From Hyaloperonospora brassicae (lineage: Eukaryota > Oomycota > Peronosporomycetes > Peronosporales > Peronosporaceae), in contig CANTFL010000090.1 of the NCBI GenBank assembly GCA_947650285.1, positions 124,001-188,000 on the forward strand: a stretch of 64,000 nucleotides of DNA, given 5' to 3'. How positions within the stretch are numbered: the first letter of the stretch is position 1; each line of letters opens with the position of its first letter. Positions 47,864 through 59,304 of the stretch are shown piece after piece. The translations under genes and the position numbers were made by a program. The notes beneath the pieces are model-generated. The model was not told the DNA's origin, made no database searches, and was given only the letters and a program-made list of their open reading frames with translations.

Positions 47864-49892
47864 ATGGGTCGATCTGTCATGATGATTCTCTCCGTCTTTC
47901 TCGTTGTAGCTGTTACCTCGTGCTCTGCTTGCTGGTATGTTCTCTGTTGCATCTTCCAGTCTGTCGAAGACCCACAATCGACGACTAAAGAGTCGCGACC
48001 TCATCCACCGTCGTCGGCAACGCTTTCTTCGTCCACTCTGTCGGTTGTCGACGGAGCGACTCGAGACCGGAAACCATCTTCCTCGTCGACTTAAGCCGCG
48101 GATGAATCATCGAGATTGGACAATTTTCCATAATTCGTCGATAGCGGCTCTTTGTGACCCTTGTGTGTCCGGCGTCGCCTCTGCCGAATCCACCCAGGTC
48201 GCGCCTCTGATTGACCATGGATTTAGAAAATCGCTGGATTTGCTTCATCTCTCTCGCCTCCTTTCATGCGTCGACGATAGCATGCGGCGGCAAGAAATCT
48301 AATTAATCAGGGTGATCGTGACGTTGATGGAATGCCCGTGCCCACTTCTCGACACGTCGTTGAAGCAATCCGTCCTACGAATTCTTACGGTGAATGGCCT
48401 TTATTCGTTGATGACCGCTGACGTTGCTACTATCGTCGACCAATCATTAGATACCACGGCTCTCTGCGTGGATCTTTCCCAATCTCACCAAGAGAATGCC
48501 CCCTTCATCGACGAATGTAAGATGCTGTCTCTGGATCGGTGGACCTGCAGCATCATTTTCCAACGTTTGAGTAAGAGTCTCAGACTTAAAATTCTGCTGA
48601 TCTCGAAAAAACCGAGTTGATCGACTCGTTGCACAAGTAGATGAACGCTCTCGAGTCATCTGCGCGCCAGACAGCTATGCATCGGGACAATCGTCTGGCG
48701 TTGGCCGAGAGTATGATTGTTAACCTTTCCGCTAGTATCGCGGACCGTGATCGCCTGACCAACCAGCTTACGCGTGACTCCGTTAATGCTAAAGCTCGTC
48801 ACACCAGTGTACAAGGCGTTTCCGCCGGCTACTTCCGGCAGCACCTGGATGCAACGACGGCCTGGTCCAACGGGGACAGTCATGCGCTCCGAGTGATTCG
48901 ACTTAGCGTCAGTGTTCAAGAAAAGATCATCCGACAACAAAGAGCTCTACTCCGTCGTGAAAACATCCAATGTGCGCTAAATCCGAACCTTACGGTGGCT
49001 GCAGTGGTTTGCGTGGATGTTCCAGGATCAAATTCCCAAGATATGGACATCACGCGCGGTTGTGTCGATCTCTCACAGCTCACTTCCCGGACGTCATTTT
49101 GTTTGATGGGTCGACGATGTTCTAGAACATAGTTTTGCGGCCCGAGCCTACGCCTGCTGCTCCCATTACGCTAGCGATGTCTCTGGCGACCCAAATGCAT
49201 TTAGCGTATTTTCAAGCTGTTAAAAAATAGGCTCATGGGCTTGGTACCTCGTCTCTAACCGAGCCGGATTCTCATGTTGAGCCAGTTGTGACGCCTCTTT
49301 CTACGTCTGAGTTGATTAAACTCGCTCCAAACGCTGTTTCGTCGACCACTTCAGAGTCTTAGCGTCTGGAATAGCAGAAGAGAGTAATTCTGCCGTGCAA
49401 TCCGACGTTGCTCCCAATCTCGCTTGCCCCGCATCTCCATCGGTGTTTCCACGGTCCAAGTCGCGTCGAAAGTTGCGTGCAGTCCGCCGTCGAGTCCCCA
49501 AGTGGTTTACCGCGTCACCCAAGAAGGTCAAGGCTCCAAAGGCTTCCACAAGACGGAAGAAATCAAATGTGGCCGTTACACCTGCTGAACCAGCCGCATC
49601 ACTTCCCATTATGAGAACTCGCTGGTTTTCCGCCAATGTTTCCGTTCCACCACCCGCAGTCTCTTCCGTTTCGCTGTTCCTCGCTCAATTATCTCCAATT
49701 CAGGGTTCGTCGGTCGTCATCACGACCAATTCGTCGAGTGAAGCCGTATCTGACGTGGTATCATTGACGTCGACGAACGACGTCGTTGCTTCTGATAATG
49801 AGTTTTCCGTCGTTACCACTAGCCGGTCGTCTGCTAGGTCGTCCAAGAAAAGGAAAGGTGTCCTAATTCCATTACTCGATCTAGTTATCTTT
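47864..49892 (+). pseudogene. Degraded coiled-coil gene, left part, split by the nested retrotransposon
   Basis: Plus-strand coding remnants run towards the insertion point. The first 76 codons start with a hydrophobic leader (MMILSVFLVVAVTSCSAC). After several frame changes, 48641-49132 gives a clean 163-codon segment, with a coiled-coil look in LALAESMIVNLSASIADRDR and VSVQEKIIRQQRALLRRENI. The next open stretch, 49395-49892, is Ser/Lys/Arg-rich. I do not recognise the family. The right part resumes at 57858. The gene lies tail-to-tail with the pol remains at 59.9-63.8 kb and may belong to that element. Confidence 0.5.
49889..49892. other. Left target duplication CTTT
   Basis: CTTT immediately precedes the left LTR and is repeated at 57858-57861 directly after the right LTR. 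Four bases match; a fifth does not. Confidence 0.7.
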
Positions 49893-50283
49893 TGTAACGG
49901 GGCACACCCTTGCGTGAACTAAACGCAAGGGTATCGTACCCCGACAAGCGTACACGAGGCAAACGAGGAAGCGTAGATAAGGGAAAAGTAAAACTGATAT
50001 ATCAATATAATTCAGTCTTTAACCACTGTCTCTCTGTTTGACTTGACTTAATTATACTAATCTAACTGGATGTATGACGACGTCTACTCACCACTCATTG
50101 CGCGCGTCTTGCGGCTATTGGTGGGTTGATATCGTCAAGATATCAACAAATGAGCAGACTCTTTGGTCGACCCATCACTATCACCACTATTGGTGATATT
50201 GTTAAAAGAATATTCAACATAATATTCTTTATTGTCCTTATCTCTCAAATGACAATTTCCATGTAACGGGCTGCCCCGTTACA
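49893..50283 (-). repeat. 3' LTR of element 2 (391 bp)
   Basis: It begins TGTAACGGGGCAC and ends GCTGCCCCGTTACA. It contains internal palindromes around GATATC and the ATCACC/GGTGAT pair. It lacks a 21-bp segment found in the 5' LTR and in the solo LTR. Relative to the opposite-strand ORF at 50.4 kb it lies upstream, so it could supply an antisense promoter. Confidence 0.95.
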
Positions 50284-50297
50284 TCACTTCCCTTAAC
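50284..50297 (-). other. Candidate polypurine tract of element 2
   Basis: The minus strand reads TTAAGGGAAGTGA directly before the 3' LTR, a purine-rich run at the expected plus-strand priming position. It is short and includes one T. Confidence 0.5.
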
Positions 50298-50366
50298 TGA
50301 TAGTCACCGTGTGACTATCGAAAATTATGGCGGCCACCCTCTGGACACCATTGGGACAGGGGGCAC

Positions 50367-52096
50367 TTGTTGGGTCAGTTCCCTTCACTTTCCACCCGAC
50401 CTCGCATAGTTAACATGTCTGTGTGGGGTGAATTAAGACACGCACAGCCTGCTGCTGTGCCAGCCTCTGCGGCAGACGATTCGTCGTCTGCTGCTCGTTT
50501 TCCGCCTGCGGCACAGGTGCTGCAGGTGCACGCAGTATCACACCGCGTGCGCATGCTGACAATGACATAGAGGTCGTCTATTCTGGCGGGTCAGACGTGT
50601 CTGACTCGGAAAAGCCTTTGGAGGCATCGCTTTCACCTGCGGTATCTCATTCATCCACGACACTGCCGAAGGTGCGGACTCGTGACATGCGTCACAGTCT
50701 GTTCGGCAGTGATGATGAGTCTGATGATGAGTATGTTTGCTCATCACCGCGATCAACTCGTGCTCCTTCACACTAGCGACTTGACGATGGTGCAAGCCAT
50801 CGTCATACTGACAACCGTAGTACCGACAAGGGTACTGCTGTGAAGCGTGATGAGCTGAAGCCGTGGCGTTTGCCTGAACGGCTCATCAATGGCTTGTCTC
50901 ACGAGAAAAGACAACACTATCGAATACCCTTATTCGATGCGACTGAGCCTCTCGGCTTGAATCCCAGCGCGAGTAACTTTCGCGCTGAGGAAGACTTTTA
51001 TTTCGATGTCTTCCTTAGACATCGATGGTACAACAGCAACCAAAAGCGTGACAAAGCCTCGATTTTGGCTGCGTGGAACGCGTTCGTCCAAAACGCAAAG
51101 AACTTTGGACGAGAAGGGTGGCTTAAGAAACTTGAGGCGACACGCTTCAGGTTCGAAAAGCGAACGCTAACCGGTGCCAGATACCGGTTGCATTGTTTAT
51201 CAAGTGAGGCTGGCATTTCATGCCTCACTTGGGGAGACCCTTGTGCGAGTTGTGCTGACAACTCGAAACGTGCGCAGAGGGACGTGTATCCCATAGATTC
51301 GCCCTAGGGAAGGGCACACATCTCGGCTGAAATTCGTGACGCGATTGCAGACTTTCAATCCATCTACAAGCGCAAAAAGCGCGTGTTTACCGATGGGCCC
51401 GAGGACCTATCGGATGAGTCTCGTCATAATGGTGGACAAGACCTTCAACGTCAGACATCATCTGGGATCGAGGTTTACAGCTGTCATTCGATGGCGGATA
51501 CCCACGGCAGAGGCCAAGGTAACTTTTCCACTCCCCTTTCTTCACGCGGTGGCTCAAGATACGCCCCACGTGAAAGCGTCGACCACCGTGAGAATCCACT
51601 AGTAATTCCGGTGGCGGTAGAAAGACAACAGCCTGCTCAAACGCCGGGCCTGCAGGAGACTTTGGGTAACCAAGAGCGTTACCCGACCGAGTTGATGGTG
51701 GACGTCGATCAAGAATAAGATCGTCGGCACGACTTGCTGGTGACCGTACGACGTCTCCATACCGATCGGGAGAAAGACCGATCGGATTTTGCGTTCGCTA
51801 TTCTCGAGAGCGAACGCGAGAAGCATCGTTTGCGCGACGAGCTAGAGGCGGCTCGTCGCGATACCGCGTCGCTGAAGGACCAACTTGAGTGTTTGGTCCG
51901 TGAACACAAGATTCTGTTGGGGATTCTTGAGCGTGCCGGCTGTCTACGTTCTCGCAAAAGCCTCGTACTGATAGTACGGGCGGAGGCGACCAACATAGAA
52001 CGTAGGATGCGTGCGAATCCTGCGAGGCAAATCAATCGTGTATGCATTGCCCTTGCGGTGCAACACACGAAAGGGACCAATGTGTTTCGACAGTAG
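50367..52096 (+). pseudogene. Opposite-strand ORF of element 2: coiled-coil and Cys-rich protein
   Basis: Between integrase and the 3' LTR, on the strand opposite to gag-pol, a long frame is evident. An N-terminal piece (50367-50570; internal ATG at 50415) precedes a single frame from about 50560 to 52096, broken only by TAG 50774, TAG 51305 and TAA 51716. It encodes an acidic Ser-rich region (FGSDDESDDEY), then a compact core with LKPWRLPERLINGLSHEKR and WNAFVQNAKNF. A Cys-rich end follows (CLTWGDPCASCADNSKRA), like a small zinc-binding module, then a long coiled coil (residues around REKHRLRDELEAARRDTASL). The family is unknown to me; similar predicted proteins seem common in oomycete genomes. 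It may be an accessory element protein. Confidence 0.7.
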
Positions 52097-52517
52097 TTTA
52101 CCACTGCCGACACTAGTGACTGCATGTCCAGGTAAATTTACCGTAGACAGTAGTACTAGGTCGTTAACTTAAAATGAAAGAACATTCGCTCTTCCATTCT
52201 TGTCTACGTTTCGTTCCTGACGATTCACCGCATTTGCGATGGAGTCTTGAATGAAACGGACTACCGCTTCTCGAGTCAGCAGGAAGTTCTCTGCTGACTC
52301 GTTGTTTTGTCTTTCAGTGCGTTTAGTGCGCACTGCTAAGAGACTGTTCTCTTCTTCAGCGAGGTTGTCTTCTTCCTCGCTGGCATAATCGTTGACGATG
52401 CTGAATATACCAGCATCTTCATCATCAATCGAGTCAGTAATAGCGTCGCCGCTATTATTGAGGTGATCTTCTTCATCGATGTCGAACTGATCGACATCGG
52501 CATCATACGTGACGACG
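52097..52517 (-). other. Region between opposite-strand ORF and integrase end
   Basis: On the minus strand, in shifted frames, this looks like the frameshifted C-terminal tail of pol: Asp/Glu-rich and low complexity, with many GAT/GAA codons. On the plus strand it is the tail-to-tail gap after the opposite-strand ORF. Confidence 0.5.
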
Positions 52518-53738
52518 TTAGCGTCGACACGTGATTAGCAAGAGCCAAAACGGTTTTAGCTCGAGCGAGTCCCCCCCTATCCAAGATTCATACTCTAGAA
52601 GGGCGGGAACACGTGGATGGAGTAAATCATTCACGTAAAACGTTGTGTGCTGGGTTGAAGCATGCACCGAATTATTGATGGCGAATTCCACCATGGGTAG
52701 GAATTCGCTCCATCTCGAGAACGAGTGGACATATCCTCGAAGGATCTCTTCGAGGACACGGTTCGCACGTTCCGTCTGACCATCTGTTTCCGGATGGTCA
52801 GAAGTAGACATCTTCAATCGTGTTTCAAGAGAACGGAACACGGTTTGCCAAAATGCCGCCGTGAACCGAGGGTCACGGTCGGATACGAGTTCACGGGGTA
52901 ACCCGTGGAGTCGAAAGACCGTGTCTAGAAAGACACGAGCACAACCTTGAGCCTTGATCGACTCAGGGACAGCACCAAGATGCACCATCTTGCTGAATCG
53001 GTCAACAAACACAAGAATACCATTATTCTTGTGAGCGTCTTCGGGAAAACCCAAGACGAAGTCCATTGAAACGGACTGCCAGTACTCTGCCGGGACCGGT
53101 AGAGGCTGTAATGGTGCGCGGGATGAAGGACTAGGCTTCAACCGTTGACAAATCTCGCAAGCACGTATGTACTTGCGGACAAACTGATACTGGCGGGGCC
53201 AGTAAAAGTCACGACTTACCGTGAGGTAAGTCTTTTCTCTCCCACGATGGCTACCTGTTGGTGCATCGTGACACTCATACATGATGCGTAATCGCAAATC
53301 ATTATGAGTGGGGACGACGACACGAGGCGTGTCGCCGTCAACGGCTGTATAATATAACAGTCCGTTACGCGTTGTGTACCGATCAGATGAGGATCGGTAC
53401 AAAGCTGGTAACTCCCTCATGGATTTACTGGATGGATTCACCAGATGATCCATTAATCGCAGAAGATCCTTATCTTCCGCGTATGCCTTTCGTACGTCGT
53501 CAAGTAAACTTGACGACGGGACACTGACTGACAGTATCGCAACAGTGGGCTTATCCTCACTGTTGATTTGTGCATCCGGCACGAAATCGGGCCGGCGCGA
53601 AAGAGCATCAGCGACGACGTTTAGTCGTCCTGGTTTATACTCCACGGAGAAGTTATACTCCGCGAAGAAGGACAGCCACCTCGCCATCCTTTGCGAGAGG
53701 TGTGGGCTGTTTACGGCCGTGCGTAGTGACGCATGGTC
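52518..53738 (-). pseudogene. Pol: integrase of element 2
   Basis: The segment begins in the same frame as RNase H, after a TAA (53739-53741). It shows HLSQRMARWLSFF, the PGRLNVVADALSRRPD connection, an HHCC zinc region (HDAPTGSH and CEICQRLK), and the catalytic core with SMDFVLGFP, VSDRDPRFTAAFW and TDGQTERANRV, so all three acidic residues are present. The C-terminal part after VPALLEYES goes out of frame. The integrase core looks intact, but it is detached from the rest of pol by the upstream stop. Confidence 0.92.
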
Positions 53739-53741
53739 CGT

Positions 53742-54944
53742 TTAGACAACAAACGGTCTATCTCCGAGGAGATAGACGCGAAACTTTGCCAGTGCATATT
53801 TCATGGCAAGCAGTTCCTTGCCATGCACTGGGTAATTACGCTCAGCTGCTTGCAGCTGACGCGACTGATAACAGATGATGCGCTCCGCGCCATCTGAGTC
53901 GAACTGCATCAACGCACAGCCGATTGCAAAATCGCTGGCGTCACAGACCACATGAAATGGTATGTCCTTATCTGCAATCGCCAAGATGGGCGATTGCATC
54001 AAGCTTTGCTTGATACCCTCAAAGGAACGCTGGCACTTAGCGTTCTATGACCACTTGACATTTTTCTTGAGTAAACAAGAAAGATGTACCGTCATTTTGG
54101 CGTAGTTGCGCGAGTACTTGTGCAAGTACGCCGCTAGGCCAAGGAACTTCTTTAGTCCCTTGACATCGACTGGCACTGGCCAGTCGGTGATCGCCTTGAT
54201 CTTCTCGGGATCAGGGCGGACGCCGTGTTTGCCGACGATGCACCCAAGAAGTGGTATTTCGCTAGCCGCGAATATGCACTTCTTGAGGTTGGCGTTCAAC
54301 TTATGCTTGCGCATAAGTTGAAGAACCTGACGAACGTGAGTTCTGTGAACTTCAACGTCCGTCTTTCCGTCCATAGCCCGGCTATGGACGAATACATCGT
54401 CGAAGTAATTCGGTGCGAAGTCTCGCATCTGTCTCAACAGATTTGTAACACATCTGTTGAATGTTGCAGGGGCATTGCTCAGCCCCTGTGGCATAACTAG
54501 CCACTCCCACAGCATCCCGCTGGGGGTGCTTACTGCTGTGTACGGGATGTCCCGTTCACGCATGAGGATCTGATAGAACCCATCTATCAGATCCATGGAC
54601 GAAAAGATGGTACTCTTTGACATACCATCTATGATTACGTCCTTCCTCGGTATCGGCGTCTGAGCCGGTACCGTTGCAGCATTCAATTTGTTGAATGCGT
54701 GCACTATCCGCCACCCTCCTGTGGCCTTTTGCACATAGAAGTTCGGAGAGCTGTGAGGGGATGTCGATTCCCTCACATGGCCCGCTGCTAAGCGATCGGC
54801 AAAGAACTTGTCGATCGCTAGTACTTGTTCACGAGCCAGTGGCCACTGCTTCATGACACAGTACTTCGAGCCCGGTCTGAGCTCGATCTCGTGTCGAGTG
54901 CCTTTGTCCTTAGGCAACTCGCAAGGTACGGATTCAGGGAACAC
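53742..54944 (-). pseudogene. Pol: reverse transcriptase and RNase H of element 2
   Basis: The reverse transcriptase carries HEIELRPGSKYCVMKQWPLA, GGWRIVHAFNKLNAATVPAQ, SMDLIDGFYQILM and the catalytic NYFDDVFVHSRA, then LGCIVGKHGVRPDP in the thumb. A TAG at about 54042-54044 interrupts the frame. RNase H follows in the same frame, with VVCDASDFAIGCALMQ and GKELLAMKYALAKFRVYL. It ends at a TAA where the family has Tyr (before TDHASLR). Two nonsense changes therefore divide pol into three same-frame pieces. The active-site Asp pair is intact. Confidence 0.93.
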
Positions 54945-55077
54945 ATCCCTGAATTTCGATCAAATCCTTGTACAAAGGATTTGCCTGAAGTGACTCCCAG
55001 GATTGAGACGCGTATCGCTCAATCCGAGTCTTCTCATCGAGGACACTTTCGTCCATCGATGAGCTGCTGAGAACCCG

Positions 55078-56196
55078 TTAGTTCTCAGCAAATACTGTGG
55101 CCGACCGAATATCGGCCACATACTCATCCTCTGTGACGAGTATGCAGATCTGCTTGACTTTGCCACTACGCAGATCACGCAAGAACCGTTTCGGTTCTAG
55201 CGTTGGCAACTGAGTTATCTCCGAAGTTAACTTCGGAGGCACAATCAGATCAAGCGTATAAGCGCCTACGCTTGATCCGTCATTAACCAAGACGTTCAAC
55301 GTCTCGGTTTCTTCCTGGGAACTTGCTTGTACAGGTTGCTGAAGGCCTAATCCTTCAGCAAGTGACTCTTGAGGAATTCCTTCCTCAAGTACGTGGGAAC
55401 TTATTCCCTCGTCGTCTTCTGACTGTGGCTGTGCAACCACGGTCAGGCACCGATCCTCTACGGTCGACCCTCCAGTCGCACTAGAATTTCCATGTTGCCC
55501 TTTGAAGGCAACGGGTTTCTTACTTCTAAGATGCTGCCCGCTAGGCATGCATCCATGTCCCGGTCCACTCGACTTCTTCGAGTGGTAGACCTTCGGCGCC
55601 GCCTGTACTTCTGTACAGCCGCCGGGAGCTTGCTCCACAGTGTAGTGATTAACTACACTGTGATCTTGTGCAGTCGTGCTAACGACCGTACCGCAAGTGA
55701 GGCCATCGCACTCACTTGCAGTACACTTACGTAAATGTGGGCGCTCCAAGATATTCTTCAGGTCGTCACCTGAGGAACCAGCGGCAGGCATCTTCACAGA
55801 TCGATGCTTCCAGATCACCCTTGGCTCGTACCTTCTGAGCCAAGGTAATCCCAGGATGACATCATATTTGTCATCCAGATCCAGTACGATGAAGTCATTA
55901 TCGTACTGTTCACCCTCAAACGTGTAGTGGATTCCTACTACACGTTTCTCAACGGTTATCGATGCGCCTGTTGCAAGGCGCACCGTCATCCTCGTGAGGG
56001 GAATGTCGCGCTCAACAAACTTGAGCCTACGACCCTCTAGTGACTGGCGACGAACAAAGTTGTTCGACGCCCCACAGTCTACTAGGGCACGAAGCGACAA
56101 ATCATTTGTCGCTTCCAACTTCAAGGTGATGAGCGAAACGTCATCACTAGGTGCAGAGACACACAATGATTGTGTATCTGGAGCAACTTTCGTCAA
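55078..56196 (-). pseudogene. Aspartic protease and linker of element 2
   Basis: An open stretch of 372 codons. Near residues 36-50 is LRALVDCGASNNFVRR, the active-site box with Asp-Cys-Gly instead of Asp-Ser/Thr-Gly. IVLDLDDKYDVILGLPWLRR follows about 60 residues later. The rest, about 230 residues, is a variable Ser/Glu-rich linker. It is in a different frame from reverse transcriptase downstream, so a frameshift or a recoding site lies around 54950-55080. The role is cleavage of Gag-Pol. The Cys in the active box may be a family feature, as the surrounding motif is otherwise well kept. Confidence 0.88.
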
Positions 56197-56299
56197 GAGA
56201 TTTGCAAATTATCTTGAGGTTGCTGGATCAGTAGGGCGCTCCGCCCCTACTGACCCCGTCCATTTTTTAATGGTACGTTTCGTTGTTGCGGCTTCGCAA

Positions 56300-57400
56300 C
56301 AGCGCTGGACCCACGCTTATTGGCCTTCTTGGCAAATGGACGACCATTTCGCTCAGTACTGTTTGGTACTGGGCGTGGAGCACTACACTCGTATGTGTAG
56401 TGCCTTAACTTCTAACAGCGACTGCACCTCTGCAATCGCTTGTTGTTTATAGAGCGAGGTCTCTCGCTCTCAACATAGCAGAGGTCCATTGGTTCTGGAC
56501 CTCCGATCTCTTGTCGTCTTGGCGGACGGTAAGAGTTTGAGCTAGCATGAGCCTGTCTCATGCTAAAGTCTTCCTGTTCCGCGGCTGATATCGCATCTTT
56601 TAAAGTATTCAGCTTAAGGCGGAACAGGTGGCTCCTGACGGGCCCTTCTGCGAGCCCTTGCATGAACACCGTAATCAGCGTGTGTTCATTAACTGGGTTA
56701 GCAGTTATACTACTCGCGAGGAGTCGTATATGTTGTGCGTAAGCGTGCACATCACGCTTACCCTGCTTGAGTTTCAGGAGCTCTGAACGAGCCCTGAACT
56801 CAGCTCGTGGCGGCTCAAACGTTTCTTTGAGTCGGGACTTGAAGTCATCTAGCGACCTAAACACATTTGGGTCGCTACTCTCGAGTCTCAGGGACCAAGT
56901 TTTGGCACTCCCTGCCAAGCGGTTTGAGCAAATGTGAGTTTCATTTGCCCATCTTCGACGCGACGTGCCTTCAAGGCTCGGTCGAGTTCGACGAACCACA
57001 GTAACAGGGAGTCTTCCGAAACTCCACTGTACTTGGAAATGTCAACTTTCATGACTTAGGGACGACGCGCATGTGCCGTCCCGCCCACAGCAGCATGGAA
57101 TAGCTGCTGTCTCAACAGCTCTGTCTGTTGAGCACCGAGTTCTCTCAACTGCTCGGCCTGTTGAGAGCCTTACTGGGGAATCAAGGCCACTTTCTCCCTT
57201 TTGGCGACAAGTCCATTTTAGATGAACTTGGCTATAGTGGCATGTTGTTGGTCTCTGTTGAGAGACTCCAACATGGCGCTAATGGCGAGCTGTCCTACGG
57301 TAGAGCTCATGCGTTCTACCGCACTCCATTAGATGTCACTAAAATGGTTAAACCCCTCACGCGTGGCGTGAAAGGTCTCTTCATCATCCAACATGTTCAT
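56300..57400 (-). pseudogene. Gag of element 2 with interrupted zinc knuckle
   Basis: The probable start is ATG 57400-57398, about 34 nt after the primer binding site, giving MNMLDDEE. The N-terminal frame runs through a helical QLRELGAQQTELLRQQL region and into KVDISKYSGVSEDSLLLWF, the lead-in of the gag domain, with several stops on the way. A frameshift near 56950-57000 is followed by the clean 195-codon segment 56999-56412 (HAYAQHIRLLASSI, VFMQGLAEGPVRSHLF). The CX2CX4HX4C knuckle at 56385-56426 is split by a TAG exactly after its second Cys. Protein is structural for the particle; it is dead as read. Confidence 0.87.
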
Positions 57401-57429
57401 GTTGGATGCTGTGGTCGCTGGGAGGACTA

Positions 57430-57442
57430 CAAAGTGCTACCA
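57430..57442 (-). other. Primer binding site of element 2
   Basis: The minus strand reads TGGTAGCACTTTG two bases after the 5' LTR. Element 1 has the same first nine bases. It is compatible with an initiator-type methionine tRNA primer (inferred from the TGGTAGC start). Confidence 0.72.
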
Positions 57443-57444
57443 GG

Positions 57445-57857
57445 TGTAACGGGGCACAGCCTTGCGTAAACTTAACGCAAAGGTATTGTGCACCGACAAG
57501 CGTACACGAGGCAACCGAGGAAGCGGTAGATAAGACAGAGGCAACACTGTCTTAGGGAAAAGTAGAACTGTTATATTAATATAATAAAGCCTTTAACCAG
57601 TGTCTCTCTGTTTGACTTGACTTAATTATACTAATCTAACTGAACGTATGACGACGTCTACTCACCACTCATTGCGCGCGTCTTGCGGCTGTTGGTGGGT
57701 TGATATCATCAAGATATCAACCAATGAGCAGACTCTTTGGTCGACCCATCAATATCACCACTATTGGTGATATTGTTAAAAGAATATTCAACATAATATA
57801 CTTTATTGTCATTATCTCTCAAATGACAAATTCCATGTAACGGGCGGCCCCGTTACA
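57445..57857 (-). repeat. 5' LTR of element 2 (413 bp)
   Basis: It has the same termini as the 3' LTR. It keeps the 21-bp segment (AAGACAG...CTGTCTTAG) shared with the solo LTR at 24.8 kb. In element orientation it opens with a near-palindrome, TGTAACGGGGCCGCCCGTTACA. Confidence 0.95.
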
Positions 57858-59304
57858 CTTTTAAAGCATCCTCGGCGGACGTCCCTACTGTTTCGGCCAG
57901 AGTTGCTCTCGTCGGCTCATCGAAGAATAAGACCAACTATCCCGTCACCCCGTCCACTCCGAGAATTAAATTCGCTGGTGCCGGTTCCTTTACATGCTTC
58001 CGTTGGTGGACAACCTACCGTTTTGCCGAAGAAGAAGCAACGGATTCAATTGTCCCAAGCCGACGTCAGCAAGACGTATACATCTATAGTAGCGGCTACC
58101 TCTTCGTCGACGTCACCACAGTTATAAGTGTCTAGTGATACCGGATCCAAGTTGCCGTCACCATCGGACGCGACTGTTGCTGTTGGCATACCTGAACCAG
58201 TAGCGTTCCGTATTATCTTCTTTGCGCGTGTGTGGATCAAGGGATCGCTGAAGAATCCATATCGACTCCTGTATTGCGAGCAAGACGGGATATACGTTTC
58301 TTCCATCACGGGTCAGCTTGCAGCTGATTGCATATCACGTCGGCTGGACCTCCTATCTGACAGGTGCCCGCTGGATCGAAGTCGTTCGTCGCTCCCACCC
58401 CCGTTTTACTCGTAGGACCCCTCGCTTTTGCTGACGCGTAAGATCTGTCGCGTCCGTGTCAGTTTACTCTGGCGTTTTTTCATCGAAGCCGATATTCATC
58501 AGTGTCTTATCTTGGAGAAGCTCGAAATCGACCACACCGTCCCCCCGTTCTTTTCAGCCCAAATTTACTTTGGACTTGAGGGATGACGCGTGGGTCATGT
58601 TTCGCGAAGATTATCGTGATTCTACGCCTTCTGCCCATGCCGGTGCTCGCTCGAAGTTTTGGTGTGGCTTTATAGTAGCGTACGCATTGGATCTTGGAGT
58701 CGAGTATTCTTATGAGCATACACCCCAATGAATACCCTCGCGCTCGACCACAGACTTGTCCCAAATCGATGCAGCCTGGAATGAGTATGCTGCCTCTCGA
58801 AATCGCCCTGGGGGTCTTCTACGGAAGGTCGAAAATAACTTGAGGACTGCCTTGTAAGATGCTAAATTTGCAAAGTCATCTCGCGGATTCGCACCTTTTG
58901 TTGACCCCTTACGTTTCTTTGAACCGTCAGCTCGTTTGTACCCAATCATGAGTTACGCATGGGTACCCGAGAGTGTCAACTGGATCGACGAAGTTGAACC
59001 GCTTGACAAAGCTGAGCCCTGGCGTGTTTGTTGGCTGACTTGCCCATCGGAGCACCCCTATGACACGTATTTCTGTCCTTGCAATCCAGGGTTTCCTGTC
59101 TTTGCCTTGGTTGGTACGTCGGAAAGCGAAGTGAAATCACTCATTGTCGAATGTGTCGACTCAGATGAAGCTTCTCCTCCGGTCGTTGATCCCTCTGCTC
59201 CCGAGTCCGAAAACCGCGATGGTATGCATATTTTTACCGACTCTTTAATCTGTGTCTCCACGCTGTCCCAATGTGATTTCTGTCCGTCCGTCGCTGACAT
59301 TTAG
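57858..59304 (+). pseudogene. Degraded gene, right part, after the nested insertion
   Basis: After the CTTT duplication, coding-like plus-strand pieces resume. They include PTVSARVALVGSSKNKTNYP, then 58128-58415 (FRIIFFARVWIKGSLKNPYR, YCEQDGIYVSSITGQLAADC), 58456-58731 (TLDLRDDAWVMFREDYRDST, FWCGFIVAYALDLGVEY) and 58936-59304 (PIMSYAWVPESVNWIDEVEP, then CWLTCPSEHPYDTYFCPC). The pieces lie in different frames with short gaps, so it is decayed. I know no domain for it. It ends 564 bp before the opposite-strand integrase remnant, so the two converge. Confidence 0.5.

Larger units (their letters stand above)
49893..57857 (-). mobile_element. Full-length Ty3/gypsy LTR retrotransposon, nested and decayed (element 2)
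   Basis: The element is 7,965 bp, with LTRs at 49893-50283 (3') and 57445-57857 (5') that share the termini TGTAACGGGG and CCCCGTTACA. Reading on the minus strand it has a primer binding site, gag with a zinc knuckle, aspartic protease, reverse transcriptase, RNase H and integrase, then a long opposite-strand ORF before the 3' LTR. All main ORFs contain stops or frameshifts, so it cannot move on its own. By hand the LTRs differ at roughly 25 of about 390 positions plus a 21-bp indel, so the insertion is not very recent. It interrupts a plus-strand gene. Confidence 0.96.

Noticed and set aside
54225..54500. Plus-strand ORF across reverse transcriptase
   Set aside because: A shadow of the pol frame.
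57128..57469. Plus-strand 113-codon ORF at the start of element 2
   Set aside because: Lies opposite the gag N terminus and runs into the LTR; the minus strand carries the gag features.
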